From: Bradyrhizobium arachidis
Lineage (GTDB): Bacteria; Pseudomonadota; Alphaproteobacteria; Rhizobiales; Xanthobacteraceae
Assembly: GCF_024758505.1 (NCBI RefSeq)
Contig: NZ_CP077970.1
Coordinates: forward strand, 4,030,001-4,094,000
Direction of reading: 5' to 3'
Length of the DNA stretch: 64,000 nt
The notes below the pieces were generated by a model that saw only the letters and a program-made list of their open reading frames with translations, searched no databases and was not told the origin of the DNA. The position numbers and the translations under genes were made by a program. This document shows, in pieces, positions 8,305 to 17,122 of this stretch. Numbering within the stretch: the first letter of the stretch is position 1; each line of letters begins with the position of its first letter.

Positions 8305-9909
8305 TCAGGCGGTCAGCCAGACGTATTCGGCGAAGGCGTAGCCCATCATACCGCCGAGCGGGTTGGGCTCCAGCCCCTTCAGCTTGGCGTTGATGGCGTC
8401 CACGTTGGAGATGTAGGCCGGAATGATGGTGCCGGCCTGCTCCGACACCAGGACCTGCATCTCATTGTAGATCTCGCGGCGCTTGGCCTGATCGAGCGAG
8501 CCGCGGGCCTCGACCAGCAGCTTGTCGAATTTCTCCGAGACGAAGCGGCTCTCGTTCCATGGCGCATCCGACTTGTAGAGCAGGGAGAACAGGATGTCGG
8601 GCGTCGGACGTGGGTTGATGTTGCCGAAATGGATCGGTGCCTTCAGCCAGTAATTGCTCCAGTAGCCGTCGGAGGGCACGCGCTTCATGTCGAGCTTCAT
8701 ACCGATCTGCGCGGCTGAGGCCTGGATGATCATGGCCATGTCGATGGCCGAACCCGGCGCCTCTGACGTGATGACCTCGATGGTCTGACCGAGGACGCCG
8801 GCCTTCTGGAAATGGAATTTGGCCTTGTCCGGGTCGAACGTTTTGGGCTTGAGGGCGGCGTTGTGGTAGACATTGGCGGGCGACACAGGCTGGTCGTTGC
8901 CGACGACGCCGAAGCCGCGCAGCGCCGATTTGACGATCTGCTCGCGGTTGACGACGTATTTCATGCCTTCCACGAAATCCCGGTTGTTGCCGGGCGCCAT
9001 GTCCATGCGGATGTTCAGGTCGGTGTAGGTGCCCGACGTGGTCGTGGACAGCGCGAAGCCCTCCTTGCCGTCGAGCAGGCGCACCGACCGTGGGTTGATC
9101 GAGGCACCGAGATGGATGTCTCCGGACAGCAGGGCGTTGATCCGGGCATTTTCATCGGGGATCGCGAAGAACTCGAATGAATCGACGTTCGGGCCGCTCT
9201 TGAAGTAGTTCGTATTCCGCACGCCGATCGAGCGCTCGCCGGGGGTGAACTGTTTGCACTTGAACGCGCCGGTGCCGTTACCCGAGGAGAAGTCGGTGGT
9301 GCCGTCGGCAACGATCATGAAGTGATGCATGGACAGGATTGTCGGCAGGTCCGCGTTCGGGCTCGCTAGCGTGACCTCGACGGTGGTCTTGTCGACGGCC
9401 TTGAAGTCGGCCATCTGGGACGCGATCGCCGCGACCTTCGATCCGGTGGCCTTGTCCAGATGGCGCTTCAGCGAAAAGACGACGTCGTCGGCGCTGAGCT
9501 CCTTGCCGCTGTGGAAGGTGACGCCCTTCTTCAGCTTGATCGTCCAGGTCTTGGCATCGCCGCTCTCGATCGATTCGGCGAGTTCCATCTGCGGCATGCC
9601 GCTCTGGTCGAGGAACGTCAGACGATTGTAGAAGGAACAACAGCGAACGTAATCGGTCGAGAGCGAAGCCTTGGCCGGATCGAGTGTGTCAGCGGTGGAG
9701 GACGACCAGGCTGCGGCCTTCAGCGCGCCGCCCTTCACGGGTGTCGCAGCAACCGCGTCCGATGCGCGGCCGAAGATCGTGCCGGCGGCAGCCAGGGCCA
9801 CTCCATTCGCGAGCATCATCTTCAGCAGGTCGCGGCGCGAAGCCCCGCGCCGAATGGCGCTCTCGATCATGGCATCGTCTGAACAGGACCAGTTCGTCGT
9901 ATCGCTCAT
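8305..9909 (-). CDS. Extracellular solute-binding protein, family 5, Tat-exported
   Basis: The 534-residue protein has a twin-arginine export signal (SRRDLLKMMLANGVALAAAG) at about 24-43, after a 23-residue lead, with cleavage likely near DAVAA. The mature part is a family 5 peptide/opine/nickel-type binding protein (STADTLDPAKA, LTFLDQSG, TWTIKLKKGVTFHSGKELSADDVVFSLKR). It should deliver substrate in the periplasm to the permeases at 6417-8218. The ATG at 9909 has a GAGGGG ribosome site. A 20-bp palindrome lies about 43 bases upstream. The neighbouring oxidases and aminotransferase suggest an amino-group-bearing ligand. Confidence 0.92.
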   Translation of the reverse strand: MSDTTNWSCSDDAMIESAIRRGASRRDLLKMMLANGVALAAAGTIFGRASDAVAATPVKGGALKAAAWSSSTADTLDPAKASLSTDYVRCCSFYNRLTFLDQSGMPQMELAESIESGDAKTWTIKLKKGVTFHSGKELSADDVVFSLKRHLDKATGSKVAAIASQMADFKAVDKTTVEVTLASPNADLPTILSMHHFMIVADGTTDFSSGNGTGAFKCKQFTPGERSIGVRNTNYFKSGPNVDSFEFFAIPDENARINALLSGDIHLGASINPRSVRLLDGKEGFALSTTTSGTYTDLNIRMDMAPGNNRDFVEGMKYVVNREQIVKSALRGFGVVGNDQPVSPANVYHNAALKPKTFDPDKAKFHFQKAGVLGQTIEVITSEAPGSAIDMAMIIQASAAQIGMKLDMKRVPSDGYWSNYWLKAPIHFGNINPRPTPDILFSLLYKSDAPWNESRFVSEKFDKLLVEARGSLDQAKRREIYNEMQVLVSEQAGTIIPAYISNVDAINAKLKGLEPNPLGGMMGYAFAEYVWLTA

Positions 9910-9952
9910 ATCAATCCCCTCGCTGGCTAAGACTACGGCTATGCTGCGGTGA

Positions 9953-9972
9953 GCGGCAGATTATTCTGCCGC
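9953..9972. promoter_or_regulatory. 20-bp palindrome upstream of the ABC-transporter operon
   Basis: GCGGCAGA-TTAT-TCTGCCGC has perfect 8-base arms around an AT-only centre. It is placed 44-63 bases upstream of the binding-protein start, so it looks like an operator rather than a terminator: no T tract follows on the minus strand. The protein that binds is unknown; the Lrp/AsnC regulator at 4261 is one candidate. Confidence 0.45.
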
Positions 9973-10089
9973 GCCATTTGTGGCCGATGCCGGCGTGCTG
10001 CCGTCATCTTGACGATTGCCGCGTTTCCACTCAGGACTGCACTCTTCCCGCGATCAAAGTCTCGCAGGATAGGCCCGCGGCTTCCGCCG

Positions 10090-10108
10090 AAAAAACCGCG
10101 AGCCGCGG
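10090..10108 (-). terminator. Rho-independent terminator after the aminotransferase gene
   Basis: On the minus strand CCGCG-GCT-CGCGG is followed directly by six T residues. It is about 70 bases past the stop of the aminotransferase gene (10181), in the direction of transcription, and separates that unit from the ABC-transporter operon. Confidence 0.6.
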
Positions 10109-10180
10109 CACAAAATTGCGAAGATGCCTCTGTTTCTAGTATTTCGGACCTGCTTGCAGCCGGCTCATTGTGCATGCCTA

Positions 10181-11560
10181 TTAATGTTGCAGTGCGGCGC
10201 GAACTTCGGCATCGGCCAGCGTATCGTCGAGCGTCTTGGCGGTGCGCTCGATGATGGCTTCGATATCTGACTCCGAGCAGCAGAGCGGCGGCGCATAGCC
10301 CAACACGCCCGTCGGGAAAGCCCGGATGACGAGACCGTTCTTCCAGGCACGCTCGAAGATGCGCTTGGCCGGCTCGGCCGCAGCCGGAAGTGGTGTCTTG
10401 CGTTGCTTGTCGGTGACGAGTTCGATGGCGGCCAGCATGCCACGGCCGCGCACATCCCCGACAAGGGGATGATCCCTGAGCGACTGAAGGCCAGTCATCA
10501 GACGGGCGCCCGCCTTTGCGCCATTCGTAAGCAAGCCGTTTTCGTATAGGTGCAGCACTTCCAGGGCCACTGCGGCACTGACCGGATGCGCGGAGTAGGT
10601 GTAACCGTGGCCCACGGCGCTGGAGCCCGCCGCATCGGCAATCGTGTCATAGACGTGATCCGACATGAAGACCGCGCCCATCGGTACGTATCCGGACGTC
10701 AATCCCTTGGCGACGGTCATGAGATCGGGGACGATGTCGTCCTCGCTGCATGCGAACAGCGGTCCGGTCCTGCCGAACCCGGTGATGACCTCGTCCGCCA
10801 CGAACAGGATGCCATGCGCCTTGCATCGCGCGCGCATCGCTTTTATCCAGCCCTTCGGCGGCACGAGCACGCCGCCAGATCCCTGGATCGGCTCGGCGTA
10901 GAACGCGGCAACGCGTTGCGGGCCTCCGATCTCCTCGATCTTCGCATCGAGCGCGGCCAGCGAAGCCGCAATGATGGCGTCCCCGTCGTCTCCGGCCGGA
11001 TTGCGATAAACATAGTGCGAGGGGATCCTGTGCTGCCAACTGAGCGGCACGCCGAACCCTGCATGGAAGGCGGGCAGGGCCGTCAACCCGGCGCCGACGG
11101 TCGAAGATCCATGATACCCCTGTTCGACCGAGATGAAATGCTCGCGCTGCGGCTCGCACCTTGCGTGCCAGTAGTAACGGATGAAACGCACTGTGCTGTC
11201 GACGGCGTCAGAACCGCCCAGCGTGAAATAGAGGTGGTTGAGGTCGCCGGGAGCGCGCTGGGCAAGCTCGGCCGCAAGCCGGATTGCGGGCTCCGAGCCG
11301 AGGCTGAAATAGCCGGTCGCGTAGGGGAGCTCCTGCATCTGCCTGGCGGCGGCCGCAACGATGCTCTCGTGCCCATAGCCGGCATTGACGCACCAGAGCC
11401 CGGCAAAGCCGTCCACGAGCTGATGTCCGGACGCGTCCGTTACCGTCGCGCCCTTGGCCGATTTCAGCACCCTGACGCCGGACGCTTCGTGCCCTCGATA
11501 GGACGCGACCGGGTGGATGAGGTGGGCTCGATCGAGCTCGATGAGAGAATTGCTGAGCAT
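10181..11560 (-). CDS. Class III PLP-dependent aminotransferase
   Basis: The 459-residue protein is an omega-type aminotransferase. It has YFTLGGSDAVDS (cofactor phosphate loop), the helix-strand QGYHGSSTVGAGLT, FVADEVITGFGRTG with the PLP-pyridine Asp at about 256, and the Schiff-base lysine in MTVAKGLTSGYVPMG at about 285. The ATG at 11560 follows GGAGA at good spacing; a TTG one codon earlier is ignored. It transfers an amino group, usually a terminal one, to pyruvate or 2-oxoglutarate, giving an aldehyde that the dehydrogenases at 14596 or 17123 could oxidise. The GNAT gene lies 12 bases upstream and is probably in the same transcript. The specific substrate is not readable. Confidence 0.92.
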   Translation of the reverse strand: MLSNSLIELDRAHLIHPVASYRGHEASGVRVLKSAKGATVTDASGHQLVDGFAGLWCVNAGYGHESIVAAAARQMQELPYATGYFSLGSEPAIRLAAELAQRAPGDLNHLYFTLGGSDAVDSTVRFIRYYWHARCEPQREHFISVEQGYHGSSTVGAGLTALPAFHAGFGVPLSWQHRIPSHYVYRNPAGDDGDAIIAASLAALDAKIEEIGGPQRVAAFYAEPIQGSGGVLVPPKGWIKAMRARCKAHGILFVADEVITGFGRTGPLFACSEDDIVPDLMTVAKGLTSGYVPMGAVFMSDHVYDTIADAAGSSAVGHGYTYSAHPVSAAVALEVLHLYENGLLTNGAKAGARLMTGLQSLRDHPLVGDVRGRGMLAAIELVTDKQRKTPLPAAAEPAKRIFERAWKNGLVIRAFPTGVLGYAPPLCCSESDIEAIIERTAKTLDDTLADAEVRAALQH

Positions 11561-11572
11561 CAAGGTCTCCGC

Positions 11573-12415
11573 TTATCCGAAAGCCTGGCTGGCGAGGGCG
11601 AATGTGGTGGGCGATGTGCCGGCGGATCGCACGTCGGCGGGACGCTGCATGGCAATGCCTTCGTCGACCCGGAGGAGCCCCTTGTCGATGAGCCAGGGCC
11701 CCAATCGAGATGCGTCGGCGGTGTCCACGCGAACAAAGCATCCTTCGCGCCCGGCCATGAAATAGGCGAGCAGTGACTGCGCGTCGTCCGCGTTCGCGGC
11801 CACGACAGGACCGATCACCTCACCTCGGCCGAAGGCGCGCTGCGCCGCAAACCCGGTGACGCTTCGGCCGTTATCTCGCACGGCGAGACGGCCGGCCTTC
11901 GCAAGGGTGCGGAGCAAATCCTCCCGGTCGGCGCCATACGCGCTCCTGTCGAGTGCGATGATCTCGCGGATGTCTTGCGGCTCTGCCGGCCGGACATTGG
12001 CAGGCGGCATGACGCGCAAGGCTGGCCCCTGATGCTGGACGATGGTTCCGGTCCGGCAAAAGCCGAGTTTCTGATAGAGCGGCAGACCCTCGCTGGTTGC
12101 AACGAGCCTTAGCGTGCGCGATCCCGCCAATGCGATGGCGGCCTCCAGGAGGTGGCGGCCCAATCCGCGCCCGCGGGCGGATTCATCGACGATGACCATG
12201 TTGATGGTCGCGAGGTCCTGCTTGTAGGGCGTCATCAGGACCGTTCCGAGCACGGTCGTGGTGTCAGCGTCCAGCGCGACGAGGCCCGCGCTGAGGCCGA
12301 GCGCCAATTGCCAGTCCTCGAGGCGGTGTGGCCAGTTGGCTTGGCGCGAAAGGCGCAACGCACCGTCGAGATGTTCGGGGCGGAAGGTGGTGAGCGGGAT
12401 GGTGCTCTCTGTCAT
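11573..12415 (-). CDS. GNAT family N-acetyltransferase with second GNAT-like (YitH-type) domain
   Basis: The 280-residue protein has an N-terminal GNAT fold with the acetyl-CoA loop ARGRGLGRHLL at about 85-95, followed by YQKLGF, and a second GNAT-like half containing AFGRGEVIGPVVA and the closing TFALASQAFG. It should acetylate an amine in the cytoplasm, but the target is unknown. The protein at 20089 is built in the same way, with matching WPHR.EDWQ and ALASQA.G segments, so the two are paralogues within one locus. It lies between the aminotransferase (12 bases downstream) and a divergent HAD gene. An AGGA site about 11 bases before the ATG supports the start. Confidence 0.85.
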   Translation of the reverse strand: MTESTIPLTTFRPEHLDGALRLSRQANWPHRLEDWQLALGLSAGLVALDADTTTVLGTVLMTPYKQDLATINMVIVDESARGRGLGRHLLEAAIALAGSRTLRLVATSEGLPLYQKLGFCRTGTIVQHQGPALRVMPPANVRPAEPQDIREIIALDRSAYGADREDLLRTLAKAGRLAVRDNGRSVTGFAAQRAFGRGEVIGPVVAANADDAQSLLAYFMAGREGCFVRVDTADASRLGPWLIDKGLLRVDEGIAMQRPADVRSAGTSPTTFALASQAFG

Positions 12416-12582
12416 TGACTCATGTTCCTGTCGCCCGCCAGTCTCGTCTCTTGGCGACGTGCAGATCGTCTGAAGGCCGCGGTGCGAACGATATCTTCCA
12501 CCGCAGCCGGCGGAAAAGCCGCATCTTATGCCGCGCAGCTGTTCTATTGTCGTGGCGCTGATATCGCGCGCACCAGGACAGG

Positions 12583-13254
12583 ATGATGAGCCAGTTTCGC
12601 CCGAAATACGTGACCTTCGATTGCTACGGCACGCTGACGAATTTCCAGATGGCGGAAGCCGCGCAGGACCTCTATCGCGCGCAGCTCCCCGAGGCGCAGA
12701 TGGCGGCTGTCGTGAGGGATTTCGCGGCGTATCGGCTCGACGAGATACTCGGTGCCTGGAAGCCCTATGCCGACGTGATCCACAACGCGCTGGAGCGCGC
12801 CTGCAAGCGCAATGGCGTCGCCTTCAAGCCCGAGCATGCGCAGATGGTCTACGAGCGCGTGCCGAGCTGGGGGCCGCATGCCGACGTTCCGGCCGGCCTT
12901 GCCAGGGTCGCCAAGGAGATTCCGCTCGTCATCCTCTCCAACGCCATGAATGCGCAGTTGCCGTCCAACGTCGCCAAGCTCGGGGCGCCGTTTCACGCCG
13001 CGCTTACGGCCGAACAGGCCCAATCCTACAAGCCGCGCATGAAGGGCTTCGAGTTCATGTTCGATACGCTCGGCTGCGGTCCCGAGGACGTGGTGCACTG
13101 CTCCTCGTCCTTCCGCTACGACCTGATGACGGCGCACGACCTCGGCATCAAGAACAAGGTGTGGGTCAATCGGGGGCACGAGCCCGCAAATCCCTATTAT
13201 GGCTATGTCGAGATCAAGGACATCGGCGGCCTGCCTGCCGTGTTCGGGCTCTGA
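12583..13254 (+). CDS. HAD superfamily hydrolase, type II haloacid dehalogenase-like
   Basis: The 223-residue protein has HAD motif I as TFDCYGTLTNF with the nucleophilic Asp at 13, motif II LVILSNAMN, motif III SYKPRMKGF and motif IV SFRYDLMTAHDLGI. The DxYGT form of motif I is that of L-2-haloacid dehalogenases, but relatives also act on other substrates, so the reaction is uncertain. Two adjacent ATG codons (12583, 12586) follow GGACAGG; either may serve. It precedes the oxidase at 13271 by 16 bases and both are read from the gap divergent to the GNAT gene. Confidence 0.85.
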   Translation: MMSQFRPKYVTFDCYGTLTNFQMAEAAQDLYRAQLPEAQMAAVVRDFAAYRLDEILGAWKPYADVIHNALERACKRNGVAFKPEHAQMVYERVPSWGPHADVPAGLARVAKEIPLVILSNAMNAQLPSNVAKLGAPFHAALTAEQAQSYKPRMKGFEFMFDTLGCGPEDVVHCSSSFRYDLMTAHDLGIKNKVWVNRGHEPANPYYGYVEIKDIGGLPAVFGL

Positions 13255-13270
13255 GCCGGCAGGATCTGCG

Positions 13271-14545
13271 GTGAAATACGTCTCCTACTGGCACGATACC
13301 GCACCAGGCTTCTCCGGCGGCGCCGAGGGGCCGGTCGAGGGACACTATGACGTTGCGGTGATCGGCGGCGGCTTCACGGGTCTTGGAGCTGCGCGCCAGC
13401 TCGCGAAGGCGGGAACGAAGGTCGTCGTTCTCGAGGCGGACCGGGTGATCGGCGGCGCATCGGGCCGGAACGGAGGCCATCTCAACAATGGTCTCGCCCA
13501 CAGCTATCTCGCCGCCAAGGCTGAATTGGGCAAGGAACAGGCAATCGCGCTTTACCGCGCGCTCGACTCCTCGATCGACACGCTCGAAGCGCTGATTGAG
13601 GAGGAGGGCATCGCGTGCGATTTCCGCCGCGCCGGCAAGCTGAAACTCGCCTCCAAGCCGAACCATTTCGATGCCATCGCCCGGAACTTCGATGCGGTCC
13701 ACCGTGAGGTGGATCCGGAGACTGCGCTGCTGTCCCCCAAGGATCTGAGCCTGGAGATCGGCTCGCCCTTCTTCGGCGCGATGCTCTCGAAGAAGAGCGC
13801 GATGATGCATATGGGTCGCTACGGCGTCGGGCTGGCCGAGGCGGCCAAGCGCCGCGGGGCGGTCATCTTCGAGAACGCACCGGTCACGTCGCAGGCGCGC
13901 GAAGGATCGCGCCATCGCCTGGCGACGTCGCGCGGCAGCGTGACCGCCGATCAGGTGCTGCTGGCGACCGGCGCCTACACCACGCCGAACTTCGGCTATT
14001 TCCGTCGGCGCATCGTCGCCGTCGGCAGCTTCATCATCGCGACCCGGCCGCTGGACGCAGCCGAAATCGCGGCGACCATGCCGGGCAACCGCACCTGCGT
14101 CACCTCGGTGAATATCGGCAATTACTTTCGGCTGGCTCCCGACAATCGCCTGATCTTCGGCGGGCGGGCGCGCTTCTCGGCGACATCCGATCAGCGTTCC
14201 GACGCCAAGAGCGGCACCATTCTCGTCGACGGTCTCACCCGAATCTTCCCGCAGCTCGCCGGCATACCGATCCACTATTGCTGGGGCGGGCTCGTCGACA
14301 TGACCAGCGACCGCTTCCCGCGCGCCGGCTATCAGGACGGGTTCTGGTATGCGATGGGCTATTCGGGCCACGGCGCACAGCTCTCGACCCATCTCGGCAT
14401 GACCATCGCCGACGCGATGCTTGGACGTGAAGATCACAACCCGATGAAGGGCCTCGACTGGCCCGCGGTGCCCGGCCATTTCGGCAAGCCATGGTTCCTG
14501 CCGCTGGTCGGAATGTACTACAAGATGCTTGATCGCGTGCAGTAG
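13271..14545 (+). CDS. FAD-dependent amine oxidase, PuuB-like
   Basis: The 424-residue protein begins VKYVSYWHDTAPGF and has VAVIGGGFTGLGAARQL as the FAD motif at about 28-44, then VVVLEADRVIGGASGRNGG, the pattern of gamma-glutamylputrescine oxidase-like enzymes. The C-terminus (CWGGLVDMTSDRFPRAG and YAMGYSGHGAQLSTHLG) fits. The GTG at 13271 with AGGA upstream is preferred: the in-frame extension back to 13199 overlaps the HAD gene and is unlike the family. It would oxidise an amine to an aldehyde plus ammonia and peroxide, feeding the convergent aldehyde dehydrogenase operon at 14596. It is the third DAO-type oxidase in the locus. Confidence 0.9.
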   Translation: MKYVSYWHDTAPGFSGGAEGPVEGHYDVAVIGGGFTGLGAARQLAKAGTKVVVLEADRVIGGASGRNGGHLNNGLAHSYLAAKAELGKEQAIALYRALDSSIDTLEALIEEEGIACDFRRAGKLKLASKPNHFDAIARNFDAVHREVDPETALLSPKDLSLEIGSPFFGAMLSKKSAMMHMGRYGVGLAEAAKRRGAVIFENAPVTSQAREGSRHRLATSRGSVTADQVLLATGAYTTPNFGYFRRRIVAVGSFIIATRPLDAAEIAATMPGNRTCVTSVNIGNYFRLAPDNRLIFGGRARFSATSDQRSDAKSGTILVDGLTRIFPQLAGIPIHYCWGGLVDMTSDRFPRAGYQDGFWYAMGYSGHGAQLSTHLGMTIADAMLGREDHNPMKGLDWPAVPGHFGKPWFLPLVGMYYKMLDRVQ

Positions 14546-14556
14546 CGCGAAGCATG

Positions 14557-14580
14557 CAAGAGCGCGGTCAGACGCTCTTG
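14557..14580. terminator. Hairpin between convergent operons
   Basis: CAAGAGCG and CGCTCTTG form perfect 8-base arms around an 8-base loop, in the 50-base gap between the convergent oxidase (ends 14545) and aldehyde dehydrogenase (ends 14596). There is no long T tract, so it may act as a weak bidirectional or Rho-assisted terminator. Confidence 0.45.
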
Positions 14581-14595
14581 CCGCTCTGTCGTCGC

Positions 14596-16053
14596 TCAGC
14601 CCAATCCGCCGATATGGAAGGTCTTCATTTCGAGGTATTCCTCGATCCCGACCTGTGCCCCTTCGCGTCCGACGCCGGATTGCTTGACGCCGCCGAAGGG
14701 CGCGACTTCCGTCGATACCATGCCGGTGTTGAGGCCGACCATGCCGGCCTCGATCGCCTCGGCCACGCGCCACGACCGCTTCAGGTTCGAGGTGTAGAAA
14801 TAGGCGGCAAGCCCAAAGGGCGTCGCATTTGCGATCGCGATCGCCTCTTCGTCGGTCTCGAAACGGAACAGGGGGGCGACCGGACCAAAGGTTTCCTCGT
14901 GCGCGAGCACCATGTCGGTGGTCGCCTCGGTCAGGACGAGCGGCGCGGTGAACTGCGCACCCTTGGGCAGCGCGGCCGGCCGCGTCGCGATGCGCCCGCC
15001 CTTGGACAGGGCGTCGGTGACATGGCGGTTGATCTTGCTGATCGCCGCCTCGTTGATCATCGGTCCGATCGCCACACCGGGCTCGAGGCCCGATCCGACC
15101 TTCATCTCGTTGACACGGGCGACAAGCTTCTCTGCGAAGACGTCATAGACGCCGGCCTGCACCAGGATCCGGTTGGCGCACACGCAGGTCTGGCCGCCAT
15201 TGCGGAACTTTGACGCAATCGCACCCTCGATCGCGAGATCGAGATCGGCGTCATCAAAGACGATGAAGGGCGCGTTGCCGCCGAGCTCGAGGCTGACGCG
15301 CTTGACGCTGTCCGCGGCGCCGCGCATCAGCAGCGAGCCGACGCGTGTCGAGCCTGTGAACGAGATCTTGCGCACCGTCTCGTTGGCCATGATCTCGGCG
15401 CCGATTTCGGCAGGCATGCCCGTGACGACGTTGATGACGCCCGCGGGAATTCCGGCACGCTCGGCCAGCACGGCGAGGGCCAGCGCCGAATAGGGCGTGA
15501 AATCGGACGGCTTGATCACGACGGTGCACCCCGCAGCAAGCGCGGGAGCCACCTTGCGCGTGATCATCGCGTTCGGGAAATTCCATGGCGTGATGATGCC
15601 GCACACGCCCACCGGCTCCTTGAGAACGATGATGCGCCGATCAGCCGTCGGCGAGGGGATCGTCGTCCCGCCGATGCGCCGGGCCTCCTCCGCGAACCAT
15701 TTGACGAAGGAGGCGCCGTAGCGGATCTCACCCTTGGCTTCCTCCAACGGCTTGCCCTGCTCGAGCGTCAGGATGCGCGCCAGATCGTCCAGATGCGCGA
15801 TCATCACGCCATGCCAGGCTTCCAGCAGCGCGGCGCGCTCGGCATTGGTTTTTGTGCGCCAGGCTGCATAGGCCTTCGCGGCCGCGGCAATGGCGGCGCG
15901 CGTGTCGTCCCGCCCCATGTCCGGTACGGTCCCGAGAACGGTCTGCGTCGCCGGGTCGATCACGTCGATCGTCGCGCCCGAGAGGGCGCGGCGCCATTGG
16001 CCGCCGATCAGGCCCTGCTGCCGGAAGAGATCTTTGTCGCTCAGCTTCTGCAT
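14596..16053 (-). CDS. NAD(P)-dependent succinate-semialdehyde dehydrogenase-like enzyme
   Basis: The 485-residue protein is an aldehyde dehydrogenase with TPWNFP at about 155, the SFTGSTRVG nucleotide loop, catalytic Glu at about 256 (LELGGNAPF) and catalytic Cys at about 290 in NGGQTCVCANR, the form seen in GabD-type enzymes. The C-terminus FGGVKQSGVGREGAQVGIEEYLEMK also fits GabD. The ATG at 16053 has AAGGAGC upstream; the longer frame to 16482 runs into the next gene and is rejected. It oxidises a semialdehyde such as succinate semialdehyde to the acid. It is the last gene of the operon running from 19869. Confidence 0.87.
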   Translation of the reverse strand: MQKLSDKDLFRQQGLIGGQWRRALSGATIDVIDPATQTVLGTVPDMGRDDTRAAIAAAAKAYAAWRTKTNAERAALLEAWHGVMIAHLDDLARILTLEQGKPLEEAKGEIRYGASFVKWFAEEARRIGGTTIPSPTADRRIIVLKEPVGVCGIITPWNFPNAMITRKVAPALAAGCTVVIKPSDFTPYSALALAVLAERAGIPAGVINVVTGMPAEIGAEIMANETVRKISFTGSTRVGSLLMRGAADSVKRVSLELGGNAPFIVFDDADLDLAIEGAIASKFRNGGQTCVCANRILVQAGVYDVFAEKLVARVNEMKVGSGLEPGVAIGPMINEAAISKINRHVTDALSKGGRIATRPAALPKGAQFTAPLVLTEATTDMVLAHEETFGPVAPLFRFETDEEAIAIANATPFGLAAYFYTSNLKRSWRVAEAIEAGMVGLNTGMVSTEVAPFGGVKQSGVGREGAQVGIEEYLEMKTFHIGGLG

Positions 16054-16070
16054 CTGATGCTCCTTGTCGA

Positions 16071-17114
16071 TCAAGCGAGACGGGAAAGTACTGCTGCGGT
16101 GATGGCTTCGGTGCGCTCCTTGCCGGGAATCGTGCCGATCCCCTGGGAGGTAGCGACGGCCAGCGCCGCCATGACACGTGCTGCCGCTTTGGTCTCGCCA
16201 AGATGCTCGAGCATCATCGCCCCGGACCAGATGGCCGCGATCGGATTGGCCGTGCCGAGATGGGCGATGTCGGGGGCCGATCCGTGAACGGGCTCGAACA
16301 TCGACGGGGCGTTGCGCTCCGGATTGATGTTGGCGGAGGCGGCAAAGCCGAGCCCGCCCTGGATCGCTGCGCCGAGATCGGTCAGGATGTCGCCGAACAG
16401 GTTGGAGGCGACGACGACGTCGAGGCTCTCCGGCGCCATCACCATGCGCGCGGCGATCGCATCCACGTGATAGCTCGTGCATTCGACGTCCGGATAGTCG
16501 GCCGCGACCAGCCGTGTCACCTCGTCCCAGAAGACCATCGAATATTTCTGGGCGTTCGACTTGGTGACCGAGGCCAGCTTCTTGCGCCGCTTGCGCGCCT
16601 GCTCGAATCCGAACCGCAGGATCCGTTCGACACCGGCGCGCGTGAACACCGAGGTCTCGACCGCGATTTCGGCGGAGGTGCCCTGATGCACGCGCCCGCC
16701 GGCGCCCGAATATTCGCCTTCGGTGTTCTCGCGGATGCAGAGGATGTCGAACGCGGTCGTCTTCAGCGGACCGTTGACGCCCGGAAGCAGCCGATGCGGC
16801 CGGACATTGGCATACTGAGCGAAGCCCTTGCGGATCGGCAGAAGCAGGCCGTGCAACGACACGGCATCGGGCACTTCGGCCGGCCAGCCGACGGCGCCGA
16901 GCAGAATCGCATCGAACTTTTCGAGCGTCTTGATGCCGTCAGCAGGCATCATCGCGCCGGTTTCCTTGTAATAGGCGCAGGACCACGGAAATGTCGTGCC
17001 TTTGAGTGCAAAGCCCGAATGCTTGGCGGCGGCCTCGAGCACGGTCCGTGCGGCATCCGTCACGTCGCGGCCGATGCCGTCGCCGGGGATGAGTGCGATT
17101 GCGTAGGTTTTCAT
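16071..17114 (-). CDS. Isocitrate/isopropylmalate dehydrogenase family, tartrate/D-malate dehydrogenase-like
   Basis: The 347-residue protein begins KTYAIALIPGDGIGRDVTDAA and has the beta-decarboxylating dehydrogenase landmarks: RENTEGEYSGAGGR, the catalytic lysine segment SVTKSNAQKYSM, the metal Asp segment VASNLFGDILTDLGAAIQGGLG and MFEPVHGSAPDIA. The YANVRPHR segment and short length favour tartrate/D-malate dehydrogenase-type enzymes over leucine biosynthesis. It would oxidise and decarboxylate a 2-hydroxy acid with NAD and a divalent metal. The ATG at 17114 follows AGGGG, 8 bases after the upstream aldehyde dehydrogenase stop. Its pairing with two aldehyde dehydrogenases suggests a catabolic role. 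Confidence 0.85.
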   Translation of the reverse strand: MKTYAIALIPGDGIGRDVTDAARTVLEAAAKHSGFALKGTTFPWSCAYYKETGAMMPADGIKTLEKFDAILLGAVGWPAEVPDAVSLHGLLLPIRKGFAQYANVRPHRLLPGVNGPLKTTAFDILCIRENTEGEYSGAGGRVHQGTSAEIAVETSVFTRAGVERILRFGFEQARKRRKKLASVTKSNAQKYSMVFWDEVTRLVAADYPDVECTSYHVDAIAARMVMAPESLDVVVASNLFGDILTDLGAAIQGGLGFAASANINPERNAPSMFEPVHGSAPDIAHLGTANPIAAIWSGAMMLEHLGETKAAARVMAALAVATSQGIGTIPGKERTEAITAAVLSRLA

Positions 17115-17122
17115 GAGAACCC

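Noticed and set aside
16054..16482. N-terminal extension of the succinate-semialdehyde dehydrogenase-like protein
   Set aside because: It overlaps the isopropylmalate-type dehydrogenase gene in another frame; the ATG at 16053 has a good ribosome site.
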